A stretch of 29,003 bases of DNA from Verrucomicrobiota bacterium. Its GTDB lineage: Bacteria > Verrucomicrobiota > Verrucomicrobiia > Opitutales > Opitutaceae. The notes below the pieces were generated by a model. The model had not been told where the DNA came from, ran no database searches, and saw only the letters and a program-made list of their open reading frames with translations. This document shows, one piece after another, positions 9,616-18,223 of this stretch; position 1 is the first letter of the stretch; every line of letters starts with the position of its first letter. A program made the translations under genes and the position numbers. The stretch lies in contig JAEXPQ010000272.1 of the NCBI GenBank assembly GCA_023446735.1, forward strand, positions 1 to 29,003, read 5' to 3'.

Positions 9616-11870
9616 CGGCGTCGGACTGCCGGGTTGCGGTTGCCGGTTCCCACCCCACGCAAGGCGACCCGGAACCCGATCTCGCCGTGCTTGTAGCCGG
9701 CTTCCCGCGCGATCCGCTCGGCCGGGTCGCACTTGTCCAGCGGGGAGGTGGCGCCTCCGCCACGGTAGCAGGTTTCGTTGCCGGCGGCGACCAGCTCCCA
9801 GACGTTTCCGTGCATGTCATACAGTCCCCAGGCATTCGGCCGTTTCCGCCCGACCTCGTGGGTCCGGTAGCCGCTGTTGAAGAGCCACCATCCCATCTCC
9901 GTCAACACCCCGGCGTCCGGTCGCACACTGCCGGCCCGACAGGCGTACTCCCACTCCGCTCCGGTCGGCAACGCATACTCGTAGTCCTGCGACAGCCGGC
10001 CTGCGCCCCGCTCGCGCTCCGTAAGTTTCCGGCAGAACAACTCCGCTTCCTTCGCGTCGATGTTCTCCACCGGGAGCAGATCGCCGGAGTTGAGGCTCGG
10101 GTTGGTCCGCATGATCGCGCGCCACTGGCCCTGCGAGACTTCGGTCGCCGAGAGCCAAAGTGCCTGCGTGGTCCCCGACCAGGACGACGCCAGGGCGCCC
10201 TCGTCCACCCAATCCAGTTCGGTGCCGCCGCGGGGGATCCAGACGAAATGCATCGCCGGTCCCACGAGGCGCCAGTCCTCCCCCTCCACCGGGCCAAGCC
10301 ACCGGGCGAGTTCCGAGCGCAGCTTCAGCACGGAGTTGCGCGCCACCGCGCCCGAAACCTCCGCGTCCTCAAAACGCTCCAACCGGAGCGTATAGCGGAC
10401 CGGCCCGACTGGCCGACGCTCCAGTCGCAGCGGAGTTTTGCCGACGATCCGCCCCTCCTCGATCACCTCCGCGCCGCTCGGGACCGACGCGATCTCAACC
10501 GTGCCGCTCACCGGCACGAGCTGCACTTCGGCCTGCGCGAACTCACCGGGCCGCACCTCGACAGCGCCTTCCCAATCTTCGTACCCGTCGAGGCGCACCC
10601 GCACTGGATACGAGCCGGCCGCCAACCCCGGGACCGTGACCGGCGCCTGCTGCAAGACCGCCGTTCCCACGCGCACCTCGGCCTTGTCCGGGGCCGTGCG
10701 TACCACGATGCCGCCGGTCGCCACCGGCGGAGGAGCCGGCGCCGCAACGGCCGCCGGCAGCGCCTGCCGGGCACGCCGCGCCATCGACCACACCCAAACC
10801 GGGGCCAGCGCCAGAAGCAGCAACACGCCCGCGCCAAGCGCGAGCGGCAACGGGCGGAGGAACCGACGCAGCCCGCCGGCGGCCGCTTCCGGAGCAGCCG
10901 ATCCTGCTCCGGTCTCGGCCACCGCGACGCACTCGCCTCCCACCGCAATCGTCTGCCCCTCCACCTCCGGCGGCGGCTCCACCGAATCTGCCAAGCCCAG
11001 CAGATAGGACAGTTCTCGCAGGCTAGTCGGTCGCCGGGCGGGATCCTTCTCGAGACACCGCTCGATCGCCCCCTCCCACGAGACCGGAACGGGAGCCCCC
11101 GGCACGCCGAGTTCGCGGCGGCGTTTCGTCACCGTCGGCGGGACGACGTCGCGAATCTGGACCGCAATGTCGCCTGTGTGGAACGGCGGTCGGCCCGTGA
11201 GCAACTCGTAGAGTGTCGCGCCCAGCGAATACACGTCGTCCGCCACGCACGGAGCGGCCCCCATCGCCTGTTGGGGACTCTGGTAGGGGGACACGCCGAG
11301 CACGGCGGCGCCGCCGCCGGCCCGTGCCGCCGCCTCGCGCAGCACCGCGCCCACGCCCCAGTCGAGCAACTTCGCCTCATCGACCCTGCCCAGGATCAGG
11401 TGCGCCGGGCGCAGATCGTGATGCAGGCTCCGGAAACGGCGGTGCCCCACGTCGAGCGCCTCGCACACCGGCCCGAGGAAAGCGGCCAACTCCTCCGCCT
11501 CGAACCCGCCGGTGCCCAGCTGGGGCAGGAGTTCGGCCAACGTCCGACCTTCAGTCCAGTCCACCGCCAGCGCCGTCATGGCCGGTTCGGTCCAGAGATT
11601 GGACACCGTCACGATCGCCGGATGCCGGAAGGTACGCAGCTGGGCGCACTCGGCGTGCAACTCCGCCAGCAGTTGCGGGTCGGCCGCGAGCGCCGTCGGC
11701 AGGAACTTCAGGACGATCGGGCTGTTGGCGAGCGTGTCGTGGGCCAGCCAGGCGACCGTGAAGCGACCGCGCCCGAGCCGACGCCGGAGGAGGAAGCGGC
11801 CGAAGACGCGTTGGTCGGCGGCAAGCCGGCGCACCGGTTCCCCGAGTTCGAAACAGAACGTGTGGTTCAT
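9612..11870 (-). CDS. Membrane kinase-PEGA-FGE fusion, possibly active kinase
   Basis: The 752-residue protein starts at ATG 11870. Residues about 20-290 are a Ser/Thr protein kinase domain: glycine loop LGRGRFTVA, Lys55 (VLKFL), catalytic loop HHDLRPAH at 150-157, DWG at 170-172 and PFHTGD. Lys55, Asp152 and Asp170 are kept, but the loop Lys is Arg154 and the metal-binding Asn is His157, so activity is uncertain. A membrane helix (about 345-370), two PEGA repeats (GGIVVRTAP, GTVEIASVP) and an FGE-like domain (FVWIPRGG, PTGAEWEYACRAG, DMHGNVWEL) follow. The FGE domain lacks the two-cysteine active site, so sulfatase activation is unlikely. Of the three kinase domains in the operon it keeps the most catalytic residues. 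The gap to the upstream gene is 42 nt. Confidence 0.88.
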   Translation of the reverse strand: MNHTFCFELGEPVRRLAADQRVFGRFLLRRRLGRGRFTVAWLAHDTLANSPIVLKFLPTALAADPQLLAELHAECAQLRTFRHPAIVTVSNLWTEPAMTALAVDWTEGRTLAELLPQLGTGGFEAEELAAFLGPVCEALDVGHRRFRSLHHDLRPAHLILGRVDEAKLLDWGVGAVLREAAARAGGGAAVLGVSPYQSPQQAMGAAPCVADDVYSLGATLYELLTGRPPFHTGDIAVQIRDVVPPTVTKRRRELGVPGAPVPVSWEGAIERCLEKDPARRPTSLRELSYLLGLADSVEPPPEVEGQTIAVGGECVAVAETGAGSAAPEAAAGGLRRFLRPLPLALGAGVLLLLALAPVWVWSMARRARQALPAAVAAPAPPPVATGGIVVRTAPDKAEVRVGTAVLQQAPVTVPGLAAGSYPVRVRLDGYEDWEGAVEVRPGEFAQAEVQLVPVSGTVEIASVPSGAEVIEEGRIVGKTPLRLERRPVGPVRYTLRLERFEDAEVSGAVARNSVLKLRSELARWLGPVEGEDWRLVGPAMHFVWIPRGGTELDWVDEGALASSWSGTTQALWLSATEVSQGQWRAIMRTNPSLNSGDLLPVENIDAKEAELFCRKLTERERGAGRLSQDYEYALPTGAEWEYACRAGSVRPDAGVLTEMGWWLFNSGYRTHEVGRKRPNAWGLYDMHGNVWELVAAGNETCYRGGGATSPLDKCDPAERIAREAGYKHGEIGFRVALRGVGTGNRNPAVRRR

Positions 11871-11912
11871 CGCAGAAGTATTCGATGGCTGACAGTTTCG
11901 AGCTGGCCCGCC

Positions 11913-14117
11913 TTACCGCTTGTTCCAGTTCCGCTCGCCGGCACTGTTCTCCTTCCGGAGCGCGACGCGGAAACCCAGCTGATCGGTCCGGTTGTCGGCC
12001 GGCACTTCCGTGCGGAAGGATGCGCGGCAGAGGACCGCCGGATCCCGCCACCCTCCCCCGCGGATGCCCCTGTAGGGTTTGCCACTGTAGGTAAGGACCC
12101 ACTCCGACACGTTACCATGCATGTCGTGCAGCCCGAATGCGTTCGCTTTCGCGGTGGCGACCGGATGATGCCCTTTGCCCGCCGTCTCGTCGAACCAGGC
12201 CAGCGCGCGAAGGTCGCCCGCATAGTCGCCGGGAACCCCGCCCCGGCAGGCCAGCTCCCACTGCATGCTCTCGGGAAGCGAGTATTCGTACCCTTCGGGC
12301 AGCCGTCCGGCCTCCCGTTCTCGCTCGTTCAACCGCGCACAGAACCAGACCGCCTCGTCCCACGTGACATTCTCGACCGGATTCCGGTCGCCCTTGGCGG
12401 CGCTGTAGTTCCGCTCCATCAACTTGAGCCACTGCCGCTGCGTCACTTCGGTGCACCCGAGCCAGAAACCGTCCTTCACCTCGAACCAGATCGGGGCCGG
12501 TTTGGGCTTCTCTTCGAACCGAGGGGGCATCCACGGCCCGAGCTGGAACTCGCCAGGCTTGATCCACACGAAGCTCATCTCGAGATCGGGCACAGTCCAT
12601 CGCTGTCCTTCGCTCGGGCCCTCCCATCGCTGCAGGTCGACCGTCAACAGCAGCGTGCCATGGCCTGCGACGGTCCCTTCAATTTTCTTGGAGGTGAAGC
12701 CATCCTCCCGGACCCAATAGGAGACCGGCCCCGCCGGCACCTTCTCCAGCACCAGCGGGATGTACCCGAGCATCTGATCGCCCGCGAAGACCTTCGCGCC
12801 CTTCTTGCCGGCGATCGTGACGGTTCCGGTCGATCGCGTCATCTCGATCTTCAGCCGCGCCGGCGCCTGCGGAAACACCTGGACCTCGCCCGACCAGTCC
12901 TCGTGGTCGCGCGCCCGCGCACGCACCGGATAACGGCCGGGGGCCAACGAGAGCCCGCCCGGGGCCCGGAACGGCGGATTGTCGCCGACCTCGACCATCG
13001 CGCCGTCCGGCACGGTCGAGGCCCAGAATTTGCCGTCGTTGGCGCGCTTGGCCGCCTCCGCCCGACGAGCAGCGGTCACCGCCAACTTCTGGGACCGGAC
13101 CGCATGCTCCCGTGGTACGACCACCCCGAAATGGTAGCCAACCATCCCCACCAGCAGCACCACCACCGCGACCAACCATACCGCCGGGTTCTTCGCCCAT
13201 TGCTGCAACCGTCCCGCCGGCGCCTGTTCGGCCCGCGGTGGCAGGGGCGCCGCCTCGAGCACCGCCGCGATCTCGCCAACGGTCGCCGGCCGGTGCACCG
13301 GCTCCTTGGCCAAGCAACGCGCCACGAGCGCCTCCCACTCGGACGGGATCGGCCGCGCCGCCGCCCCCAGCCGCGCCACACGGCGTTCCGCCATCGCCTC
13401 GGGCGCCTTCCACCGGATCTGCGCAAGTACGTCGCCTCCGCTGAACGGCGGCCGGCCGACCAGGAGCGCATACATCAACGCGCCGATCGCGTAGATGTCG
13501 TCGGCCGGACTGGCGGCAGCACCGTCGAGACGCTGCGGGCTCATGAACGCCGGCGTTCCGGTCCGCGCCGCCACTACGGCGCCGAGCGCCGCCGTGGCGA
13601 CGTCGCATCCGTAGCCGACGAGCGTGGTCGTCGCGCCATCGACGACCAGCTGCGCCGGCTTCAGGTCGCCGTGCACGACGCCCTCGCTGTGCATCGGCTC
13701 CAGCAACCGGCACAAGGCGAGCATCCGGTCGCGCACCTCCTCGAGCTCAAGCACGCCGCCCGGGGCTTGCGCGGCCAGCTGTGCCAGCGGAGTGCCCGGG
13801 ACCGGTTCGGAAACGAACGCCGCGCCCTCTTCGTCGATCACCAACTCGTCGAGTCGCGCCAAGCCCGGATAACGCCACTGCAGATACGGTTCGGCCGCCG
13901 CGCGCAAAGCCGCCGCCCCCCGCGCGACCTCGGCCGGTGTCGCGGGAAGAAAACGCAGCAGCACGGCGACGCCCCGCGTTTCGTCCTGAGCCAGCCAGTC
14001 CTCCGTGGCCGCGCCGAACGCAACTTCACGCGCCAACGTGAAGCGCCCGAAGCGGCGGCGCCCCGCCTGGAGGCCCGCACTGATTTCGCCGGGATGGTCG
14101 ATCGACTCGATGCTCAT
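11913..14117 (-). CDS. Membrane pseudokinase-PEGA-FGE fusion
   Basis: The 734-residue protein starts at ATG 14117, overlapping the upstream stop as ATGA. Residues about 20-290 have the kinase fold (glycine loop VAFGAATED, HGDLKPAQ at 149-156, activation segment GTPAFMSPQRL, DIYAIGALMY). The ATP-binding Lys is Arg55, the DFG Asp is Gly168 (GYG), and the loop Asn is Gln156. With these residues gone, a pseudokinase is expected. A membrane helix (AVWLVAVVVLLVGMVGYHFG) is followed by two PEGA-like repeats and an FGE-like domain (FVWIKPGEF, DMHGNVSEW, RGGGW, GFRVAL). Only one cysteine is present where formylglycine-generating enzymes use two. It may regulate the neighbouring kinase-like proteins or display an extracytoplasmic binding domain. 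Confidence 0.88.
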   Translation of the reverse strand: MSIESIDHPGEISAGLQAGRRRFGRFTLAREVAFGAATEDWLAQDETRGVAVLLRFLPATPAEVARGAAALRAAAEPYLQWRYPGLARLDELVIDEEGAAFVSEPVPGTPLAQLAAQAPGGVLELEEVRDRMLALCRLLEPMHSEGVVHGDLKPAQLVVDGATTTLVGYGCDVATAALGAVVAARTGTPAFMSPQRLDGAAASPADDIYAIGALMYALLVGRPPFSGGDVLAQIRWKAPEAMAERRVARLGAAARPIPSEWEALVARCLAKEPVHRPATVGEIAAVLEAAPLPPRAEQAPAGRLQQWAKNPAVWLVAVVVLLVGMVGYHFGVVVPREHAVRSQKLAVTAARRAEAAKRANDGKFWASTVPDGAMVEVGDNPPFRAPGGLSLAPGRYPVRARARDHEDWSGEVQVFPQAPARLKIEMTRSTGTVTIAGKKGAKVFAGDQMLGYIPLVLEKVPAGPVSYWVREDGFTSKKIEGTVAGHGTLLLTVDLQRWEGPSEGQRWTVPDLEMSFVWIKPGEFQLGPWMPPRFEEKPKPAPIWFEVKDGFWLGCTEVTQRQWLKLMERNYSAAKGDRNPVENVTWDEAVWFCARLNEREREAGRLPEGYEYSLPESMQWELACRGGVPGDYAGDLRALAWFDETAGKGHHPVATAKANAFGLHDMHGNVSEWVLTYSGKPYRGIRGGGWRDPAVLCRASFRTEVPADNRTDQLGFRVALRKENSAGERNWNKR

Positions 14118-15949
14118 GGTTGGGATGTCGGGGAAGGAGGAGTGCGCCTTGCCGGGGGCGCCGCCGCAGCAGAGACGGCCGCCCCGGCCTCGGCAACCAG
14201 GACCACGCGGAACCCGAGCGTGGCGGCGAAAGCGAGTTCGTTCTCCGACTGTCGCGCCGCCGACCGGCAGTGCGAGGCGCTGGCCGCGTAGTGTCCGCCG
14301 CGAACGACCCGTTCATGGCCGCGGAACGAGTGGACCGGCTCCGCCGTGCCGAACACGGTCGGCTCCGTGTAGACATCGAAACACCACTCGGCGGCGTTCC
14401 CGTGCAGGTCGAACAGCCCCCAGGCGTTCGCGCGCTTCGTCGCCACCCGATGGAGCGTGTTCCCGGAGTTGAGGGCGCACCACCCCAGCGCCTCCACCGG
14501 CCCGGCGTACTCCGTGTCCGTCCCTGCGCGACAGGCGTACTCCCACTGCGCCTCGGTCGGCAACGTGAAGCGATGCTCCGCTCCGATCCGCCCCGCCCCG
14601 CGTTCCCGGTCGTTCAGCACGCGACAAAACTCCAGCGCCTCGAGAAAGCTCACACCCACCACCGGGAAAGTCGGCCCACGGCTTGTGCGCCTCTCCGCGT
14701 TCATCACGGTCCGCCACTGCCCTTCTGTCACCTCGGTGCGCGCCAACCAGAAGCCGTCCGCGATCGTGATCTGCGGCAGCGGGTCGACGAGACCGTCCCG
14801 CGCACTGCCCGCCGTGAACGTTCCCGGCGCGAGCCACTCGAGCACCAGATCCGTTCCCACGACCTGATACGGTCCCGCCGCCAATCGCTTTACCGCCGGC
14901 CCCGGGCGCCGCTCCGCCCCCGTCGGTTCGGCGCTCGCAACCTGTGGCGCCGGCGCAACGTGGGGCACCACTGCAGCCGCCGGAGGATTCTGCGCTCCTG
15001 CAACCGTGCGCGCGGCACGGCCGCGATACAGCGCGAGCGCCCCCACGAACAATACGCCCGCACAGCCAATCCAACACCAGCGCCACGGAAACTGGGCGTC
15101 GGTTGCGACCTCGGAAACGCGCTCCCCCACCACCGCGGGGCCGTTTCCCTCGACCGGAAGAGACAGCCGGCCGCGCAACTCCTCGATCGAAGCCGGGCGC
15201 TCGTCCGCCTCGGGCGCCAGACAGGCGGCGATGGCCCGGTCCCATGGCGCGGGGATCGAGCCCGAGCCCGGCCGAGTCGCCGCGCGAAACGCGTTCACCG
15301 AAAAGCCGCCCTCCCCGCCCGCCCGCACCGCCGCCGGCGGCGGTGCACCGGCGAGCAGTTCAAACAGCACCGCCCCCACGGCATGGATATCGTCGGAGAT
15401 CGTCGGCTCCCCGGGGGCGAGGGCTCTGTTCACTCCAAACTCGGATACCAGCAGCGCGCCCGCGGCGGTGACCCGCAAAGCCGCAAGCCGGAGCCCGCCG
15501 TGCACGACTCGCGCGCTTCCGTGGGCATACGCCAACACATCCAGCAACTCGCCCACCCACCGCCGAATCTCGCCGACCTCGAAAGCCGGGCGGCGCAGCC
15601 CCCGCAATCGCTCCTCCAGCGAGATTCCGCTCCACGGATCCATGACCAAGGCGAGTCCGCCGGACTCCCACTCGACCAGATCGTACAACGCCGCGACGTT
15701 GGGATGCGACCACACGAGTTGGCGCCGCACGGCTCCGGCCAACCGAGCCACCGCTTCGGCGTCCGCGCACGCCGCGGGCGCAAGCACCCTCAACGTGACC
15801 GCGCGGCCCAGAACCCGGTCGTGCGCCGCCCACACGGTCCCAGTCGGGCCACTGGCCACCTCGCGCTCGAGGAGGAATCGGTCCCGCGCGAGCGCGCCCG
15901 GCGAAGTGGGGGAACGGGCAGGATGGTTGTGTTCGGGGAGAGGGTGCAC
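14114..15949 (-). CDS. Membrane pseudokinase-FGE fusion, first gene of the operon
   Basis: I chose GTG 15949 (611 residues) because it is the first usable in-frame start after the predicted transcription start near 15982; a TTG at 15997 lies inside the promoter's -12 element. The true start is uncertain. The kinase-like domain (about 23-270) has Arg54 for the ATP-binding Lys, HGG at 150-152 for HRD (no catalytic Asp) and EFG at 170-172 for DFG, so it should be inactive. SDDIHAVGAVLFELL keeps the fold signature. A membrane helix (WCWIGCAGVLFVGALALY) leads, without clear PEGA repeats, into an FGE-like domain (LEWLAPGTF, PTEAQWEYACRAG, DLHGNAAEW, RGGHY, HCRSAAR) with a single active-site-region cysteine. 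The stop overlaps the next start by 4 bp. Confidence 0.82.
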   Translation of the reverse strand: MHPLPEHNHPARSPTSPGALARDRFLLEREVASGPTGTVWAAHDRVLGRAVTLRVLAPAACADAEAVARLAGAVRRQLVWSHPNVAALYDLVEWESGGLALVMDPWSGISLEERLRGLRRPAFEVGEIRRWVGELLDVLAYAHGSARVVHGGLRLAALRVTAAGALLVSEFGVNRALAPGEPTISDDIHAVGAVLFELLAGAPPPAAVRAGGEGGFSVNAFRAATRPGSGSIPAPWDRAIAACLAPEADERPASIEELRGRLSLPVEGNGPAVVGERVSEVATDAQFPWRWCWIGCAGVLFVGALALYRGRAARTVAGAQNPPAAAVVPHVAPAPQVASAEPTGAERRPGPAVKRLAAGPYQVVGTDLVLEWLAPGTFTAGSARDGLVDPLPQITIADGFWLARTEVTEGQWRTVMNAERRTSRGPTFPVVGVSFLEALEFCRVLNDRERGAGRIGAEHRFTLPTEAQWEYACRAGTDTEYAGPVEALGWCALNSGNTLHRVATKRANAWGLFDLHGNAAEWCFDVYTEPTVFGTAEPVHSFRGHERVVRGGHYAASASHCRSAARQSENELAFAATLGFRVVLVAEAGAAVSAAAAPPARRTPPSPTSQP

Positions 15950-15992
15950 GCAGGGTCGACAGCGTCGATGTTCACGGAGCTCGGCGAGCGTT

Positions 15993-16009
15993 GGCAATTC
16001 CTATGCCAA
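15993..16009 (-). promoter_or_regulatory. Sigma-54 promoter for the kinase-FGE operon
   Basis: On the minus strand the sequence reads TTGGCATAGGAATTGCC: -24 TGGCAT (one mismatch to TGGCAC), 5-nt spacer, perfect -12 TTGC. Predicted +1 is near 15982. It drives the operon 15949 to 7996 if the call is right. Confidence 0.72.
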
Positions 16010-16096
16010 GCGTGCGTCCACCCGCCACGACGACGGCGACTGTTTCCAGGCCGCATGGGTCCCGTCCGGTCCGAGGCCACGGCACCGCCACTGCCC

Positions 16097-16831
16097 TCAC
16101 CGCGGCCGGTGCGCCGCCCGCACGGCGAGCACGCCGAGCAAGCCAGCAAGCGTCACTGCAACGGCAAGCGCACCACCGCCGAGCCACTGCCACGGCGTGC
16201 CCGGCAGTTCCCTCGGTCGTGGCGGAGGCTCGGCGCGGCCGATCCGCTCCGCGCCCCAAAGCAACCGCCCGGTCTCGACCTCGTACACACCGAGTAAAAC
16301 CCGCACCTGCAACGCGCGCGCAACCGGGCCCAGCGGGATCGAATTCTTCGCGGTCTCCGCACTGAAGTCGTGTATCCCGGCCACTCGCCCCACGACCACC
16401 GCCTCGACGCCCTCCATCCGCCCAAAACGCGGGATCGTCGCCGCCACCATCGTATCCGCCCACTGGTCGCCCCGACGGATCTCGGCGAGCAACGACTCCC
16501 AGATCTTCTCCTCCCGCGCAAAGACGCCCAGTCCACGTTCCGCGCCTTGCGCGATCAGGGCGTGCCGCACCGACTCCGCGAAGTATCCATCCGGAAGATC
16601 GCCGGCGAGCGGAAGGACGGCGACACGCCCAGGCCCCTTCCCGGACCGAACAAACCCGGCCACCCAATCCTCGATCGCCGCCGCCCCGGCCCGTCGCATC
16701 TGGTCGACGACTATGGAGTCGGTCTCGACCGCGGTCCGAACCTGAGTCCGGACCGCCTCGCCCGCCACCAGCGGAACCAAGTTCGTCACCACGCCCAGGA
16801 GGGCCACCACAAGACAGAGGGAGGAGCGCAT
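16097..16831 (-). CDS. Exported CsgG-like protein with C-terminal membrane anchor
   Basis: The 244-residue protein starts at ATG 16831, 3 nt after the stop of the upstream gene, so the pair is co-transcribed. An N-terminal signal peptide ends near LVAGEA. The region from about 68 (RVAVLPLAGDLPDGYFAESVRHAL) through VFAREEKIWESLLAEI and VEAVVVGRVAGI to the LLGVYEVETGRLLWGAE strand resembles the CsgG/FlgO-like fold that assembles envelope structures. A hydrophobic helix near the C-terminus (LGGGALAVAVTLAGLLGVLAV) with a basic tail suggests membrane anchoring with the domain facing the periplasm. No lipobox is present, unlike true CsgG. The family assignment rests on pattern only. Confidence 0.72.
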   Translation of the reverse strand: MRSSLCLVVALLGVVTNLVPLVAGEAVRTQVRTAVETDSIVVDQMRRAGAAAIEDWVAGFVRSGKGPGRVAVLPLAGDLPDGYFAESVRHALIAQGAERGLGVFAREEKIWESLLAEIRRGDQWADTMVAATIPRFGRMEGVEAVVVGRVAGIHDFSAETAKNSIPLGPVARALQVRVLLGVYEVETGRLLWGAERIGRAEPPPRPRELPGTPWQWLGGGALAVAVTLAGLLGVLAVRAAHRPR

Positions 16832-16834
16832 GGA

Positions 16835-17674
16835 TCAATCGGTGTGCGCCGCAGGATGCCAGTTGGGGAAGCCGCGGCTGCCCGCACTCTCGGTGTCGGT
16901 TGTCTCGCCGATCACGGTCTTCGGAAGTTTCTCCAGATGCGCGCGCCAGAACGGTTCGATGCTCGCGTCGCCGACGAGCAGAATCCTCGCCTCGTTCGTC
17001 CGGCGGTCGAACTCGAGACGGCGGACGCTCCACACGCCCTCCAATCGGGCGAGATGCTCCATGATCGCCAGCAACGCGCCCTCGCTGAACACGTTCACGA
17101 TCGCCGCTTCGCGGACGAGCAACGTACCGGACCTCGCGCGTACCTGCTCGATCAGGCGATCGACCGCCACCGCCCCCGCAGCCTCCTTCGCGAACCGCGC
17201 AGCGAGTCCAGGCACGCTCGTGCGTCGGCCCTCCGCCCGTCCCGTTGCGGTCGCGACCACCTCGCCCGAAACGTTGTTGCGCAACGTGGCCGTCACCTCG
17301 CCCTCCATGAGCGCAAAGTCCGCCTGGCGGCTCCGTTCGACGGCGTTCGCCCGGACCAGCAGAGCCAGATCGCAACCGCCGCCCCGTCGCTCGAGTGCCA
17401 ACGAAGTCTCGGACTTCGCCCCCGCAGACCACACCACGTGGGCACCGGCGGCGACCAGCCGTTCCACCGCACTCTGCGTGATGTCCCGATCGGTCTCGGC
17501 GCACTCGACCACGATCCGGAGTTCGCCGAAGTCCGATTCGCCCGTTCCGCCCCCGGCCGGCGGCCCCCCCTCGTTCTTCTGGCTCGCCACGAAGCCGTGC
17601 GCGCTTCCCCAGGCACAGCAGACCCCCAGTGTCCCAATACAAACAAGACGTCGGCCGAAACGTGAACAGCTCAT
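16835..17674 (-). CDS. Exported protein of unknown function, sigma-54 controlled
   Basis: The 279-residue protein starts at ATG 17674, about 2 nt after the predicted sigma-54 transcription start. The first 27 residues (ending GSAHGF) form a signal peptide. The mature region begins with a Gly/Pro-rich linker and then alternates short beta strands and helices (LRIVVECAETDRDITQSAV, DLALLVRANAVE, ATLRNNVSGEVVATATG). The C-terminal part (VNVFSEGALLAIMEHLARL followed by VRRLEFDRR) looks like a small alpha/beta domain. I do not recognise the family. It is the first gene of a two-gene unit with the CsgG-like gene, so a shared envelope role is inferred. Confidence 0.75.
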   Translation of the reverse strand: MSCSRFGRRLVCIGTLGVCCAWGSAHGFVASQKNEGGPPAGGGTGESDFGELRIVVECAETDRDITQSAVERLVAAGAHVVWSAGAKSETSLALERRGGGCDLALLVRANAVERSRQADFALMEGEVTATLRNNVSGEVVATATGRAEGRRTSVPGLAARFAKEAAGAVAVDRLIEQVRARSGTLLVREAAIVNVFSEGALLAIMEHLARLEGVWSVRRLEFDRRTNEARILLVGDASIEPFWRAHLEKLPKTVIGETTDTESAGSRGFPNWHPAAHTD

Positions 17675-17686
17675 GCCATCGCCCTC

Positions 17687-17703
17687 GGCAAATCCCGTGC
17701 CAA
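17687..17703 (-). promoter_or_regulatory. Sigma-54 promoter for the 17674-16097 unit
   Basis: On the minus strand the sequence reads TTGGCACGGGATTTGCC, a perfect TGGCAC-N5-TTGC. +1 is predicted near 17676, with the ATG at about +3. It is nearly identical to the RCC1-gene promoter. Confidence 0.85.
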
Positions 17704-17797
17704 GCGCGCACCGCCAAGGTGCGGCTTGTCCAGCGGGCGCCCGGTGCTTGACTGCCCGCACGACCCGGATGCGCCATTTCCCGCGGCGGGTCGGGCC

Positions 17798-18202
17798 ATG
17801 AACCCCGCCTTCCGCTCCTTCTTCGCCCGCGACCGCTTCGCCGCGCACAACAACATCGAACTGCTCGACGCCGGGCCCGGCTGGGCCACGGCGCAGATGA
17901 CGGCAGGCGACGATCACCTCAACGCCGCCGAGGTCGTCCACGGCGCCGCGCTCTTCACCCTCGCCGATCTCGTCTTCGCCGTCGCCTCCAACAGCCACGG
18001 CCAACTCGCCCTCGGCATCAACGTCTCCATTTCCTACCTCAAGGCGGCGCGGGCCGGCGTACTCATCGCCGAGGCGAAGGAAGTGTCCTGCAACTCCAAG
18101 CTCGCCACCTACACCATGGAAGTGCGCGACCCCGCCGGCGACCTCGTCGCCCTCGCCCAGGGCACCGTCTTCCGCAAAGACACGCCGCTGCCGGAGCCAT
18201 AG
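17798..18202 (+). CDS. PaaI-family hotdog thioesterase
   Basis: The 134-residue protein starts at ATG 17798 (MNPAFRSFF); an upstream in-frame start would add a Pro-rich segment unlike the family. It has the single hotdog domain of PaaI-type acyl-CoA thioesterases. The helix motif is LNAAEVVHGAALFTLAD, with the conserved His-Gly and the downstream Asp, followed by INVSISYLKAARAG and a final strand VALAQGTVFRK. Length and motif spacing match the family. It probably hydrolyses an aromatic or other acyl-CoA in the cytoplasm; no phenylacetate genes are nearby, so the substrate is unknown. Confidence 0.88.
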   Translation: MNPAFRSFFARDRFAAHNNIELLDAGPGWATAQMTAGDDHLNAAEVVHGAALFTLADLVFAVASNSHGQLALGINVSISYLKAARAGVLIAEAKEVSCNSKLATYTMEVRDPAGDLVALAQGTVFRKDTPLPEP

Positions 18203-18223
18203 CGCAACGCCCCAAGCCCCCGC

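Noticed and set aside
9453..14291. Very long open frame (about 1600 codons) on the plus strand opposite the kinase-FGE operon
   Set aside because: Its composition is Arg/Pro/His-rich with no domain signature, while the opposite strand encodes clear kinase, PEGA and FGE domains. Long antisense frames are expected at this GC content.
7996..15949. Formylglycine-generating sulfatase-activating enzymes
   Set aside because: The domains lack the two-cysteine active site and there is no sulfatase gene in the window.
15991..16008. Plus-strand reading of the same site, TTGGCAATTCCTATGCC, as a second sigma-54 promoter
   Set aside because: The site is partly symmetric, but the plus-strand version mismatches both elements and faces no plus-strand gene; the minus-strand version is much better.
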